This document shows, one piece after another, positions 16,985-25,905 of a stretch of DNA of 64,000 bases. Each line of letters opens with the position of its first letter. Position 1 is the stretch's first letter. Position numbers and translations under genes: made by a program. The notes beneath the pieces are model-generated. The model made no database searches, was not told the DNA's origin, and saw nothing but the letters and a program-made list of their open reading frames with translations. The stretch comes from Demequina mangrovi (lineage in GTDB: Bacteria; Actinomycetota; Actinomycetes; Actinomycetales; Demequinaceae): positions 232,821-296,820 of the forward strand of contig NZ_BBLU01000002.1 of the NCBI RefSeq assembly GCF_000759715.1, read 5' to 3'.

Positions 16985-19222
16985 GTGACCTCCCCCTACC
17001 TCGACCCGAGCCTCCCGACCGCGGACCGCGTCGCCGACCTGGTCGCGCGCATGACGCTGCCCGAGAAGGTCGGCCAGATGATGCAGATGCACACCTACGA
17101 CGGCGTGCCTCACCTCATCGAGGAGATGCATGTCGGCTCGATCCTCCACGCCTCGCCCGAGCGCCTCGACGTCGCTCACGCGCTCGCCGCCCGGTCACGC
17201 CTCGGGATCCCGCTGCTCATCGGCGAGGACTGCATCCACGGGCACTCGTTCTTCGAGGGCGCGGAGATCTACCCTACGCAGCTGGGCATGGCGGCGACGT
17301 TCGACCCCGCCCTGCTCGAGCGCGTGGCCCGCGCCACCGCGGTCGAGGTCGCGGCGACCGGCATCCACTGGACGTTCTCCCCCGTGCTCTGCATCGCACG
17401 CGACCTGCGGTGGGGTCGCGTGTCGGAGACCTTCGGCGAGGACCCGTACCTCCTCGGCGAGCTCGGTGCCGCGATGGTGCGCGGCTACCAGGGCGAGGGC
17501 CTCGCGGACCGCACCGCGATCCTCGCGACCGCGAAGCACTTCGCCGGATACTCGGAGACCCAGGGCGGGCGCGACGCGTCGGAGGCGGACATCTCGCGCC
17601 GCAAGCTCCGCTCCTGGTACCTGCCCCCGTTCGAGCGGATGGCGCGCGCGGGTTGCGCGACCTTCATGCTCGGCTACCAGTCGACGGACGGCGTGCCGAT
17701 CACCATCAACGACTGGCTCCTCAACGACGTCCTGCGCGACGAGTGGGGCTACGAGGGCACCCTCATCACCGACTGGGACAACGTGGGCAACCTCGTCCGC
17801 GAGCAGCGTCTGTTCCCGGACTACGCGCAGGCCGCCGCCGCCGCGGTGAACGCCGGCAACGACATGATCATGACGACGCCCGCGTTCTTCCAGGGCGCGC
17901 AGGACGCCGTCGCGCAGGGCCTGCTCGACGAGTCGCGCATCGACGAGGCGGTCGCGCGCATCCTCACCCTCAAATTCGACCTCGGACTGTTCGAGGACCG
18001 CCGCCTGCCCGACCCCGAGCGACAGCGCGAGGTGATCGCGAGCCCCGCGCACCGCGCCCTCAACCTCGAGGTCGCCCGCCGGTCGCTGGTGCTGCTCGAG
18101 AACGACGGGACGCTGCCGCTCCCCTCCGACCGCCCGCTGCGCCTCGCGGTGGTGGGCCCCAACGCGGACGACGCGGACACCGCCCTGGGCGACTGGGCCG
18201 GCGCGTCCGGCCAGGCCGACTGGCTCATGCACGGCCACCCCCGCGACCTGACCACCACCGTGCTCGACGGCGTGCGCGCGCACGCGCCCGCCGGCTCCGA
18301 GGTGACCTACGCCAAGGGCGCCGAGATCATCACGACGGGCCCGGACCCCAAGGGCGCCTACTTCCCCGACGGGCAGCCGCGCCCCCACATCGCCTTCCCG
18401 GTCGAGCCCGACGCCGGCATGATCGCCGAGGCCGTCGCCGCCGCCGAGGGCGCCGATGCGGTGGTCGCCGTGCTGGGCGACCGCATCGAGCTCGTCGGCG
18501 AGGGCAAGTCGACGGCGACCCTCGAGCTCCTCGGAGGGCAGGTCGCGCTGCTCGACGCGCTCGTGGAGACCGGCACGCCCGTGGTGCTCGTGGTGCTCGC
18601 GTCGAAGCCTCACGTGCTGCCGCCGTCGGCGGACCGCGCGGCGGCCGTGATCTGGGCCGCGAACCCCGGCATGGCCGGCGGGCACGCGGTGGCCGAGCTG
18701 CTGCTCGGCGCGATCGAGCCGAGCGGACGTCTGCCGATCTCGTGGCCCCGCCACGTGGGCCAGCAGCCGACGTTCTACAACCAGATCGACGCGCAGCACG
18801 GCTACCGCTACGCGGACCTCACGCAGGAGCCGCGCTGGGTGTTCGGCGACGGGCTGTCGTACTCGAGCGTCGCGTACGCGGACCTGCGCCTCGCATCGTC
18901 CGCCCTGGGCCTCGCCGACACGATCGAGGCGACCGTCACGGTCACCAACACCGGATCGCGTCCCGTGCTCGAGACCGTGCAGGCCTACGTGCGCGACGTC
19001 AACACCTCGGCCACGTGGGCCGACCGCGAGCTCAAGGGCGTGACGCACGTCGCGGTGGACCCCGGCGAGTCGGTCGACGCGACCGTGCGGATCCCCGTCG
19101 CGGACTGCAGCATCGTGAACGCGCGCGGCGAGCGCGTGGTCGAGCCCGGCGCGTTCCAGGTGCTGGTCGGCCCGACCTCGCGACTGGACGACCTCCTGGT
19201 CGCGGACCTCTCGGTAGCGTGA
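16985..19222 (+). CDS. Glycoside hydrolase family 3 beta-glycosidase
   Basis: 745 residues, normal for BglX-like GH3 enzymes, without a signal peptide, so cytosolic. Domain 1 (about 10-300) is the barrel with GEDCIHGHS, WTFSPVLCIARDLRWGR, AKHFAGYSE and TLITDWDNVGN, whose Asp (about residue 262) is the expected nucleophile. Domain 2 (about 370-590) has LRLAVVGPNADD and VVAVLGDR; a fibronectin-III-like domain closes the protein. GTG 16985 follows AAAGGAA by 6 nt. It is followed 4 nt later by an MFS gene, consistent with uptake or efflux of the sugar. Substrate (beta-glucoside or beta-xyloside) cannot be fixed. Confidence 0.92.
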   Translation: MTSPYLDPSLPTADRVADLVARMTLPEKVGQMMQMHTYDGVPHLIEEMHVGSILHASPERLDVAHALAARSRLGIPLLIGEDCIHGHSFFEGAEIYPTQLGMAATFDPALLERVARATAVEVAATGIHWTFSPVLCIARDLRWGRVSETFGEDPYLLGELGAAMVRGYQGEGLADRTAILATAKHFAGYSETQGGRDASEADISRRKLRSWYLPPFERMARAGCATFMLGYQSTDGVPITINDWLLNDVLRDEWGYEGTLITDWDNVGNLVREQRLFPDYAQAAAAAVNAGNDMIMTTPAFFQGAQDAVAQGLLDESRIDEAVARILTLKFDLGLFEDRRLPDPERQREVIASPAHRALNLEVARRSLVLLENDGTLPLPSDRPLRLAVVGPNADDADTALGDWAGASGQADWLMHGHPRDLTTTVLDGVRAHAPAGSEVTYAKGAEIITTGPDPKGAYFPDGQPRPHIAFPVEPDAGMIAEAVAAAEGADAVVAVLGDRIELVGEGKSTATLELLGGQVALLDALVETGTPVVLVVLASKPHVLPPSADRAAAVIWAANPGMAGGHAVAELLLGAIEPSGRLPISWPRHVGQQPTFYNQIDAQHGYRYADLTQEPRWVFGDGLSYSSVAYADLRLASSALGLADTIEATVTVTNTGSRPVLETVQAYVRDVNTSATWADRELKGVTHVAVDPGESVDATVRIPVADCSIVNARGERVVEPGAFQVLVGPTSRLDDLLVADLSVA
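19215..19220 (+). promoter_or_regulatory. Candidate leaderless -10 element (TAGCGT) inside the GH3 stop region
   Basis: TAGCGT overlaps the last codons of the GH3 gene and lies 6 nt before the ATG of the MFS gene. The same hexamer and spacing occur before both NUDIX genes, so the MFS gene may also be transcribed alone. Confidence 0.35.
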
Positions 19223-19226
19223 GCGC

Positions 19227-20468
19227 ATGACGTCCAGCCCCGCGCGCGCCACGACTCCGCCGCACCTCAGGCGCGCGCGCCTCGGCGTGTCGGTGATCTT
19301 CTTCACCAACGGCATCGTGCTCGGCGGATTCGCACCGCGCGTGCCGGAGATGCGCGACCAGCTGGGCGTCTCGTACGGCACGCTCGGCGCGGCGATGGCG
19401 ATGTGGTCGGTCGGCGCGCTGCTGCTCGGGCTGCTGGCGGCGCCGCTGATCCGCCGCTTCCGCTCGTCGCGCGTAGCCACCCTCTCGATGGTCGCCTCGG
19501 CGACGGCGCTGCTCGCGGCCGGGCTGTCGCAGAACGTCTGGCTCTTCGGGGCCGCGCTGTTCGTCGTGGGCGCGACGGACGCGTTCGTCGACGTCGCGCA
19601 GAACGCCCACGGGTTGCGCGTCCAGCGCCTGTACAAGCGCTCGATCTTCAACGCGTTCCACGCGCTGTGGTCGGCGGGCGCGGTCTCGGGCGGCCTCATC
19701 GGCGGCCTCTCCGCGGGGCTGGGCGTCTCGGTGGGATGGCAGTTCGCGCTCCTTCTCGCCGTCGTCGCGGTCGCGAACGCGGCCGTGTACCCGATGCTGC
19801 TGCCCGGACCCGAGCCGCAGCACGCCGGCGAGGAGGGCGCCGACGAGGCCGCGATCCCCCATGCGCAGCACCTGCCGCTGCGCCACGTGCCGGTGCGCAC
19901 GTGGGCGCTGCTCGGCGCGCTCACCGTGATCGCGATCGCGGGTGGTTGGGCCGAGGACGCCGCATCCACGTGGTCCGCCAGCTACATGCGCGACGAGCTC
20001 CTCGCGGGCGCGACGCTCGCGTCGCTCGCCTTCGTCGCGATGCAGGGCTGCCAGTTCGTCGGGCGCCTCCTGGGGGACGGGATGGTCGACCGCTGGGGCC
20101 AGCGCACGGTCGCGCGGTGGGGAGGCGCGCTCGTCGCGGTCGGGATGGGGCTCGCGCTCGCCTTCCCGTCGCCCTGGGGCACGATCGCGGGCTTCGGCGC
20201 CGCGGGCTTCGGCGTCGCGACCCTCATCCCCGGCGCGATGCACGCCGCCGACGAGCTTCCCGGGCTCCGCACGGGCACGGGGCTCACCATCCTGTCGTGG
20301 CTGCTGCGCCTCGCGTTCCTCCTGTCGCCTCCGGTGGTGGGCTGGATCGCCGACGCGACCAGCCTGCGGGTGGGCCTCACGCTCGTGCCGGTCTTCGGCC
20401 TGCTCGTGGTGCTGCTCGCGGGCGCGATGGCGACCCGCAAGGCGCCCGCCGCCCACCAGGACGCCTGA
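19227..20468 (+). CDS. MFS transporter, YbjJ-like
   Basis: 413 residues with about 12 membrane helices. NGIVLGGFAPRVPEMRDQLGVSYGTLG near the N-terminus and DAFVDVAQNAHGLRVQ are typical of the YbjJ group of sugar/drug-like MFS proteins of unknown substrate. It follows GH3 by 4 nt and is probably cotranscribed with it. The C-rich 118-bp gap after it (20469-20587) contains CCCGAA repeats but no gene or clean terminator. Confidence 0.85.
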   Translation: MTSSPARATTPPHLRRARLGVSVIFFTNGIVLGGFAPRVPEMRDQLGVSYGTLGAAMAMWSVGALLLGLLAAPLIRRFRSSRVATLSMVASATALLAAGLSQNVWLFGAALFVVGATDAFVDVAQNAHGLRVQRLYKRSIFNAFHALWSAGAVSGGLIGGLSAGLGVSVGWQFALLLAVVAVANAAVYPMLLPGPEPQHAGEEGADEAAIPHAQHLPLRHVPVRTWALLGALTVIAIAGGWAEDAASTWSASYMRDELLAGATLASLAFVAMQGCQFVGRLLGDGMVDRWGQRTVARWGGALVAVGMGLALAFPSPWGTIAGFGAAGFGVATLIPGAMHAADELPGLRTGTGLTILSWLLRLAFLLSPPVVGWIADATSLRVGLTLVPVFGLLVVLLAGAMATRKAPAAHQDA

Positions 20469-20587
20469 CCCCGACACCCCTCTCCCCACCCCCACCCCCT
20501 CCCACCACAACCCGAACCCGAACCCGCTCGGGACACTCGGTACCGGTCGTGGCGCTGCCGGCGGCGCTCGCGGGACACTGAGGTCCG

Positions 20588-21346
20588 ATGACCCACGTCA
20601 AGACCAGCCGCACCGCCCCTCCCGGCTTCTACGAGGCCGAGGCGGCGGGCCTGCGCTGGCTCGCGGCCGCGGGCGGCGCGCGGGTGGCGCGGGTGCTGGA
20701 CGTCGGCCCCGGCCGCATCGTCCTCGAGCGCATCGAGCACGCTCCCCCGACCGCGAGCGCGGCCCGCGCCTTCGGCCGCGACCTCGCCGGAACCCACGCC
20801 GCCGGCGCGCCCGCGTTCGGTGCGCGCCCGGGGGGCTGGGAGGGCCCGCTGTTCATCGGCAGCCGCGAGATGCCGGCGCTCGTCCACGAGAGTTGGGGCG
20901 CGTTCTACGCCGAGGCACGCGTGCGACCGTTCCTCGCCCCCGCGCTCGAGGCGCGATTCCTGCGCGAGGACGAGGCCCGCATCGTCCACGAGGCCTGCGA
21001 CGTCATCGCGGGCGGCGTCTTCGACGACGATGCCCCGCCCGCCCGGATCCACGGCGACCTGTGGGCCGGCAACGTGCTCTTCTCGCCCGACGGCGCGGTG
21101 CTCATCGACCCCGCCGCGCATGGCGGTCATCCCGAGACCGACCTCGCGATGCTCGCGCTCTTCGGGCTGCCGTTCCTGGACGATGCTCTGGCCGGCTACC
21201 AGGAGGCGTCGCCGCTGCGGCCCGGCTGGCGGGCGCGCGTGCCGCTGCATCAGCTCCATCCGCTCGCGGTCCACGCCGCGGGCCACGGGCGCGGCTACGG
21301 GGTCGCGCTCGCCGAGGCCGCACAGGCGGTCCTGCGCCTGGCCTAG
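20588..21346 (+). CDS. Fructosamine-3-kinase family protein
   Basis: 252 residues, slightly shorter than the usual 285. It has an aminoglycoside-phosphotransferase-like kinase fold with the catalytic motif HGDLWAGN (about 156-163), the metal motif IDPAAHGGHPETDLAM and a helical C-terminus. Family members phosphorylate glycated amines so that the adduct falls off, a cytosolic repair reaction. The start is supported by GAGGT 3-4 nt upstream. It ends in a CTAG shared with the stop of the convergent MBL gene. Confidence 0.9.
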   Translation: MTHVKTSRTAPPGFYEAEAAGLRWLAAAGGARVARVLDVGPGRIVLERIEHAPPTASAARAFGRDLAGTHAAGAPAFGARPGGWEGPLFIGSREMPALVHESWGAFYAEARVRPFLAPALEARFLREDEARIVHEACDVIAGGVFDDDAPPARIHGDLWAGNVLFSPDGAVLIDPAAHGGHPETDLAMLALFGLPFLDDALAGYQEASPLRPGWRARVPLHQLHPLAVHAAGHGRGYGVALAEAAQAVLRLA

Positions 21347-21987
21347 ATCTCCACGGACTCCCCCGGCGCGAGGTGCTCGACGTCGACCTTCACGAGCGCG
21401 CCCGCGCTGAGGAACCGCGTGGCGGACGCGATCCCGATCTCGGAGAGCATCGCGTCGTGGATCTGGATCGCGCGCGCGGGCGCGACCGCCCGCACGAGGT
21501 CCGCGGCGTCGCCGAAACGGGCCCACGGCCCGCTGACCGGCACCAGCAGCACCTCGACCCCGACGCCCGGCGCCTCGTACGAATCGCCCGGGTGATAGAT
21601 CCGGCCGTCCACGAGGTACCCCACGTTGACGAAGCGCGGGAGGTCCGGATGGATGACCGCGTGAAGCCCGCCGTGCACCGTCACGTCGAGCCCGCCCGCT
21701 CCGAAGGCGTCGCCCGGGGCCACCGCGACGACCTGCGCCGGGAACCGCGCGACCCACTCCCCGACCACCGCCGCGGGGCCCCAGACGCGCAGACCGGGGC
21801 GCGCCGCCAGCGCGGCGAGGATCGCCTCGGCATGGACATGGTCGGGATGCTCGTGGGTGAGGAGGATCGCGTCGGTCTCGGCGATGAGCTCGGCCGCCTT
21901 CGGCGCGTAGACGCCCGGGTCGATGAGCACGTGGCCGTCGTCCGTGGAGATCTCGACGCAGGCGTGGGCGTGCTTGGTGAGGCGCAT
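21343..21987 (-). CDS. MBL-fold metal-dependent hydrolase
   Basis: 214 residues. The metallo-beta-lactamase signature is LLTHEHPDHVHAEA (about 43-56), with VLIDPGVY before it, HGGLHAVIH, YHPGDSYEAPG and a C-terminal IQIHDAML His. This resembles UlaG-like and UPF0173-like hydrolases. The physiological substrate is not known. It stands alone, convergent with the fructosamine kinase gene, sharing the four bases CTAG in which both TAG stops are read. Confidence 0.87.
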   Translation of the reverse strand: MRLTKHAHACVEISTDDGHVLIDPGVYAPKAAELIAETDAILLTHEHPDHVHAEAILAALAARPGLRVWGPAAVVGEWVARFPAQVVAVAPGDAFGAGGLDVTVHGGLHAVIHPDLPRFVNVGYLVDGRIYHPGDSYEAPGVGVEVLLVPVSGPWARFGDAADLVRAVAPARAIQIHDAMLSEIGIASATRFLSAGALVKVDVEHLAPGESVEI

Positions 21988-22123
21988 GGGCCCAGTCCAT
22001 CACAACGGTCCACCAGACCTGAGCGTCCCGCCGGGCTGCGGAAGGGACGCAGGACCAGTACTGGGCGTCCCGACCGGGGAGGTGGAGGGACAGACGGGAA
22101 TGAATCCCGCACGGTCGCGTTAG

Positions 22124-22144
22124 TTACATGCGTACGCATATAAT
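22124..22144 (+). promoter_or_regulatory. Perfect -10 (TATAAT) overlapped by a 20-bp palindrome, promoter of the flavin operon
   Basis: The palindrome TTA-x-ATGCGTACGCAT-x-TAA spans 22124-22143. Its centre ATGCGTACGCAT is a perfect 12-bp repeat. TATAAT (22139-22144) overlaps its right arm. A bound MarR-type repressor would block RNA polymerase, and a marR gene lies in the operon driven from here. Confidence 0.75.
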
Positions 22145-22206
22145 CGGCGGCAGCGACCGGAACCCTTCCGGCACGAGCAGCCCTCAATCCCCCACGGAGG
22201 CACACC

Positions 22207-23394
22207 ATGCAGTTCGGCATCATGTCCGTCTCGGACATCACCCGCGACCCGGTCAGCGGCCGCACGCCCTCCGAGGCGGAGCGCATCGAGAACATCGTCA
22301 AGATCGCCGTCCACGCCGAGGAGGTGGGGCTGGACGTCTTCGCGATCGGCGAGCACCACAACCCGCCGTTCTTCAGCTCCTCCCCCACCACGCTGCTCGC
22401 GCACATCGCGGCGCTCACGAAGACCCTCACGGTCACCACCTCCACCACGCTCATCACCACCAACGACCCGGTTCGCCTGGCCGAGGAGTATGCGATGCTC
22501 CAGCACCTCGCCAAGGGCCGCATGGACCTCATGCTCGGCCGCGGCAACACCGCGCCGGTGTACCCGTGGTTCGGTCAGGACATCCGTCAGGGGCTCCCGC
22601 TCGCGCTCGAGAACTACAACCTGCTCCACCGCCTGTGGCGCGAGGACGTGGTCGACTGGGAGGGCCAGTTCCGCACCCCGCTGCAGGGCTTCACCTCGAC
22701 CCCGCGCCCGCTCGACGACGTCCCGCCGTTCGTGTGGCACGGCTCGATCCGCACCCCCGAGATCGCCGAGCAGGCCGCCTTCTACGGCAACGGCTACTTC
22801 GCGAACAACATCTTCTGGCCCAAGGAGCACTACAAGCGGCTCATCACCTTCTACCGCCAGCGCTTCGAGCACTACGGCCACGGCACGCGCAAGCAGGCCG
22901 TCGTCGGCCTCGGCGGCCAGGCCTTCATCGCGAAGAACAGCCAGGAGGCCCACGACCAGTTCCGCCCCTACTTCGACGAGGCGCCCGTCTACGGCAACGG
23001 CCCGCGCATGGAGGACTTCGAGGAGATGACGCCGCTCAGCGTCGGCAGCCCGCAGGAGGTCATCGACAAGACCCTCACCTTCCGCGAGGCCTTCGGCGAC
23101 TACCAGCGCCAGCTGTTCCTCATCGACCACGCCGGCCTCCCCGTCGACATGGTCCTGCACCAGCTCGACATGCTGGGCGAGCACGTGGTGCCGGTCCTGC
23201 GCGAGGAGCTCGAGTCGCGCCGCGACCCCGAGGCCCCGTCGAACCCGCCGTCGCACGCCGACCTCGTCAAGGCCAAGTACGGCGACGCGACCCCGCGCCA
23301 GCCGCGCCCCAACGCCAACCGCGGCGACAACGTCACGGGCGGCTCGCCCTACCAGGACTCGGAGTCGGCCGTCGACTCCTACCCCACTCTCTAG
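22207..23394 (+). CDS. LLM-class flavin-dependent oxidoreductase, CE1758 family
   Basis: 395-residue bacterial-luciferase-like monooxygenase using reduced FMN. MQFGIMSVSDIT, the signature FAIGEHHNPPFFSSSP, LEEYAMLQHLAKGRMDLMLGRGN-type core (about 95-118) and a long C-terminal tail with NVTGGSPYQDSESAVDSYPTL are characteristic of the corynebacterial CE1758 group. Such proteins occur next to a CE1759-type FMN reductase, exactly as here (23853). Natural substrate unknown. GGAGG lies 6 nt before the ATG. First gene of a three-gene operon with marR in the middle. Confidence 0.92.
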   Translation: MQFGIMSVSDITRDPVSGRTPSEAERIENIVKIAVHAEEVGLDVFAIGEHHNPPFFSSSPTTLLAHIAALTKTLTVTTSTTLITTNDPVRLAEEYAMLQHLAKGRMDLMLGRGNTAPVYPWFGQDIRQGLPLALENYNLLHRLWREDVVDWEGQFRTPLQGFTSTPRPLDDVPPFVWHGSIRTPEIAEQAAFYGNGYFANNIFWPKEHYKRLITFYRQRFEHYGHGTRKQAVVGLGGQAFIAKNSQEAHDQFRPYFDEAPVYGNGPRMEDFEEMTPLSVGSPQEVIDKTLTFREAFGDYQRQLFLIDHAGLPVDMVLHQLDMLGEHVVPVLREELESRRDPEAPSNPPSHADLVKAKYGDATPRQPRPNANRGDNVTGGSPYQDSESAVDSYPTL

Positions 23395-23397
23395 GCC

Positions 23398-23856
23398 ATG
23401 GAGACCCGGACCCGCGGCCGCACGCGGCTCGCGAACGATGCGTGGGAGGCCGCGCTGGGCGCGCACGGCGTGCTCATGCGGCGCTTCACCGCGGAGGACG
23501 TCTGGCACGGCCTCACGATGCGCGAGTACGACGTCCTCTACACGCTGTCCAAGTGCGACAGCCCGCAGCGGCTCGGCGACCTCGGCGGCCACGTGCTGCT
23601 GAGCCAGCCGGGGCTGTCACGGCTGGTCGACCGCCTGGTCGAGCGGGGGCTTGTCTCCCGCTGCGCGGACCCCCGCGACGCGCGGGCCGCCAACCTCACG
23701 CTCACCGACGAGGGCCGCGCCCTCCAGCGGCGCATCGGCCGCGCGCACGGGGCCTCCGTCGCCGCGGCCCTCACGTCCCGCCTCACCGACGAGGAGCTCG
23801 CGCTCCTCGAGTCCCTCTCCCTCAAGCTCACGATCGACCCCGAGGAGCTCCCGTGA
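23398..23856 (+). CDS. MarR-family transcriptional regulator
   Basis: 152-residue winged-helix protein: TMREYDVLYTLSKCDSPQRLGDLGGHVLLSQPGLSRLVDRL (helices and recognition helix, in two parts, about 40-80) and the wing with CADPRDARAANLTLTDEGR, the DxR wing motif. It sits 3 nt after the monooxygenase gene and overlaps the FMN reductase gene (GTGA). The palindrome over the operon promoter at 22124-22143 is its likely operator, so it would repress its own operon until a phenolic or electrophilic ligand binds. Confidence 0.92.
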   Translation: METRTRGRTRLANDAWEAALGAHGVLMRRFTAEDVWHGLTMREYDVLYTLSKCDSPQRLGDLGGHVLLSQPGLSRLVDRLVERGLVSRCADPRDARAANLTLTDEGRALQRRIGRAHGASVAAALTSRLTDEELALLESLSLKLTIDPEELP

Positions 23857-24557
23857 CCGACTTCCGACTCGTGGTGGTGAGCGCCGGCGTCTCCGACCCG
23901 TCGTCCACCCGCCTGCTCGCCGATCGCGCCACCCAGCGCGTCACCACCCTCGCGAAGGAGCGCGGCCACGCCGTCTCCGTGACCACCATCGACCTCCGCG
24001 AGCTGCTCCAGGAGCTGCCCGCGGCGCTGTCGAGCCAGCTGCTGGGCCCGCGCTTCGCGCGCGCGGTCGACGCCCTGCTCGCAGCCGACGCGGTCATCGC
24101 CGCGGCGCCGGTCTACAAGGCGGGCGCCTCGGGGCTGTTCACCAGCTTCTTCCAGGTGCTCGACAACGACCTCCTCATCGGCAAGCCCGTGATCCTCGCC
24201 GCGACCGCGGGGACGGCGCGCCACGCGCTCGTGGTCGACGAGGAGATGCGCGCGCTCTTCGCCTACCTCCGTGCGCTGCCGGTCCCGACCAGCCTGTTCG
24301 CCTCCACGGAGGACTGGACGGACACCGCGCTCGCGACGCGCATCGACCGCGCCGCGCGCGAGCTGGTCCTCCTCATGGAGTCGGGCTTCGCCCGGGCCGT
24401 GAGGGACGACGCCTGGGGCGCGTACCAGCACTCCTACGGCTCGGGCGGCGGCACGGAGCTCGGCATCGACCTCGGCTCGGACCTCATGAGGCTCGCGACT
24501 GGCGGCTCGCTGCGCCCGAGCACCGACGACGACCCGTTCGACCCCCGCAAGGGCTGA
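23853..24557 (+). CDS. NAD(P)H-dependent FMN reductase, CE1759 family
   Basis: 234 residues with a flavodoxin-like fold. VVSAGVSDPSSTRLLAD is the phosphate-binding loop, AAPVYKAGASGLFTSFFQVLD contacts flavin and DEEMRALFAYLRALPVPTSLFA is typical of SsuE/CE1759 reductases. It should supply reduced FMN to the monooxygenase two genes upstream. The GTG start overlaps the marR stop (GTGA, 23853-23856). Confidence 0.92.
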   Translation: MTDFRLVVVSAGVSDPSSTRLLADRATQRVTTLAKERGHAVSVTTIDLRELLQELPAALSSQLLGPRFARAVDALLAADAVIAAAPVYKAGASGLFTSFFQVLDNDLLIGKPVILAATAGTARHALVVDEEMRALFAYLRALPVPTSLFASTEDWTDTALATRIDRAARELVLLMESGFARAVRDDAWGAYQHSYGSGGGTELGIDLGSDLMRLATGGSLRPSTDDDPFDPRKG

Positions 24558-24565
24558 CCGCGGGA

Positions 24566-24596
24566 CCGGCCGCGGAGGTCACCCCTCCGTGGCCGG
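24566..24596. terminator. Bidirectional hairpin terminator
   Basis: CCGGCCGCGGAGG pairs with CCTCCGTGGCCGG (one G-T wobble) around a 5-nt loop, between the convergent FMN reductase and methyltransferase genes and overlapping the end of the latter. Confidence 0.65.
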
Positions 24597-25313
24597 CTTC
24601 TCCGCGTGCACCACCCGCAGCTCGTCGGAGCCCACCAACGCCCGGCTGATCGCCTTGCCCCTGGCGGAGTCCCCTCCCGAGCCGTAGACCATCCTGACGT
24701 CGGCGAAACCGACCTCCTCGAACATGAGCCGGATCGCGTCCTCGTCGGACGGGTCCACCGCGTCCGACGTCGGATGCATCACATGCTCAGGCATCCCGTC
24801 CGGCCAGCGCATACCCAGCTGGACAGCCGCCCGACCGCCGGGTGTCAGCACCCGCAGCATCTCCGAGAAGGCACGAGCCGGGTCCGGGAGGAACGGGAAC
24901 GCATCCATGAGCGTCACCACCATGAAGGTGTCGGCCGGCCACGGCAGCACGGTCGCATCGCCGTGAACCACCTCGGCGGTGCCGTCGAGGATCCTCTCGG
25001 CGAGGCGCCTGCGGGCGAGTCCGACCTTGGCCTCCGACCAGTCGATCCCCGCGACGCGGCGCGCCTGCGCGGCGTAGTCGACCAGGAACCCGCCCCAGCC
25101 GCATGCGACATCGAGGACCGAGTCGTCGGGACCGATCCCCGCCGCCTGCGCCATCAGCCGGTACATGGGTCGCCCCATCTCGGAGTTGATCCAGCTGCCG
25201 ACCCGTCCAGGCAGAGTGCCCTCGGCGAGGTGCGCTTTCATCGGTCTCACCGACGCGGCGACGGCCATGCCGCCCGCCACCACCGTGCCCGCCACCACTG
25301 CAGACCTGTTCAT
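24579..25313 (-). CDS. SAM-dependent methyltransferase with N-terminal hydrophobic segment
   Basis: 244 residues from ATG 25313, chosen because GGAGG lies 7 nt upstream; ATG 25319 is only 1 nt from the site. Residues 3-23 are hydrophobic (AVVAGTVVAGGMAVAA) and may anchor the protein. The class I fold follows: motif I VLDVACGWGGFLVDYA, then AGIDWSEAKV, DATVLPWPADTF and GGRAAVQLGMRWP. Acceptor unknown; it resembles UbiE/cyclopropane-synthase-like methyltransferases. The stop is shared with a terminator. Confidence 0.82.
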   Translation of the reverse strand: MNRSAVVAGTVVAGGMAVAASVRPMKAHLAEGTLPGRVGSWINSEMGRPMYRLMAQAAGIGPDDSVLDVACGWGGFLVDYAAQARRVAGIDWSEAKVGLARRRLAERILDGTAEVVHGDATVLPWPADTFMVVTLMDAFPFLPDPARAFSEMLRVLTPGGRAAVQLGMRWPDGMPEHVMHPTSDAVDPSDEDAIRLMFEEVGFADVRMVYGSGGDSARGKAISRALVGSDELRVVHAEKPATEG

Positions 25314-25461
25314 GACCATGCCTCCTTCCAGGCCGGTCCGGAGGTGTCCGGGTCCACGGGCGGAAGGGCTTGCTCCTCCTTTCAGGCTACGCCGATGCGC
25401 GAGAGCGTGGGGGGCAGGCTCTCGCCTGGCAGACCGCCGCGTCCGGGACGAGGATGGAGGC

Positions 25462-25836
25462 ATGCCTCTTCACGAGCTGCCGGACATGCCCGAGCACACC
25501 GTCGGGTTCCGGGCGACCGGGCTGGTCTCCGCCGAGGACTACCGCGCCGTGTTCGATCCCGCGCTCGACCGGGCGATCGCCACGGGCACCCCGGTCAACG
25601 TGGTCTACATCCTCGGCCGCGAGTTCGACCGCTACTCGGTCGGAGCGCTGTGGGAGGACCTCCGGCTCGAGGCGCAGCCGCACGACTCGTGGGGGCGCCT
25701 CGCGCTGGTGACCGATCACGCTCTGATCGCCGAGGTGATCCACCTGCTGTCGTTCGTGCTCCCGGGGCACGTGCGGATCTTCCCCACGGACGCCGAGCGC
25801 GAGGCGGTCGACTGGGCGAGCGCCTCGCCCGAGTGA
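25462..25836 (+). CDS. STAS/SpoIIAA-like domain protein
   Basis: 124 residues covering one SpoIIAA-like (STAS/SEC14-type) domain: VGFRATGLVSAEDYRAVFDPALDRAI at the start, VYILGREFDRYSVGALWEDL in the middle and FPTDAEREAVDWAS at the end. Members are small cytosolic proteins of unknown function, often stress related. GGAGG is 4-5 nt before ATG 25462. Single-gene unit; the 69-bp gap after it shows no clear terminator. Confidence 0.75.
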   Translation: MPLHELPDMPEHTVGFRATGLVSAEDYRAVFDPALDRAIATGTPVNVVYILGREFDRYSVGALWEDLRLEAQPHDSWGRLALVTDHALIAEVIHLLSFVLPGHVRIFPTDAEREAVDWASASPE

Positions 25837-25905
25837 GCGACGGCTCGACGCACGGGTGACACGTCTCGCCGCCGGTCCCTCGCCGAGGGCGGAGCTCTCC
25901 CCCGG

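Noticed and set aside
20469..20587. Terminator after the GH3/MFS operon
   Set aside because: The gap is C-rich with CCCGAA repeats but no stable inverted repeat was found.
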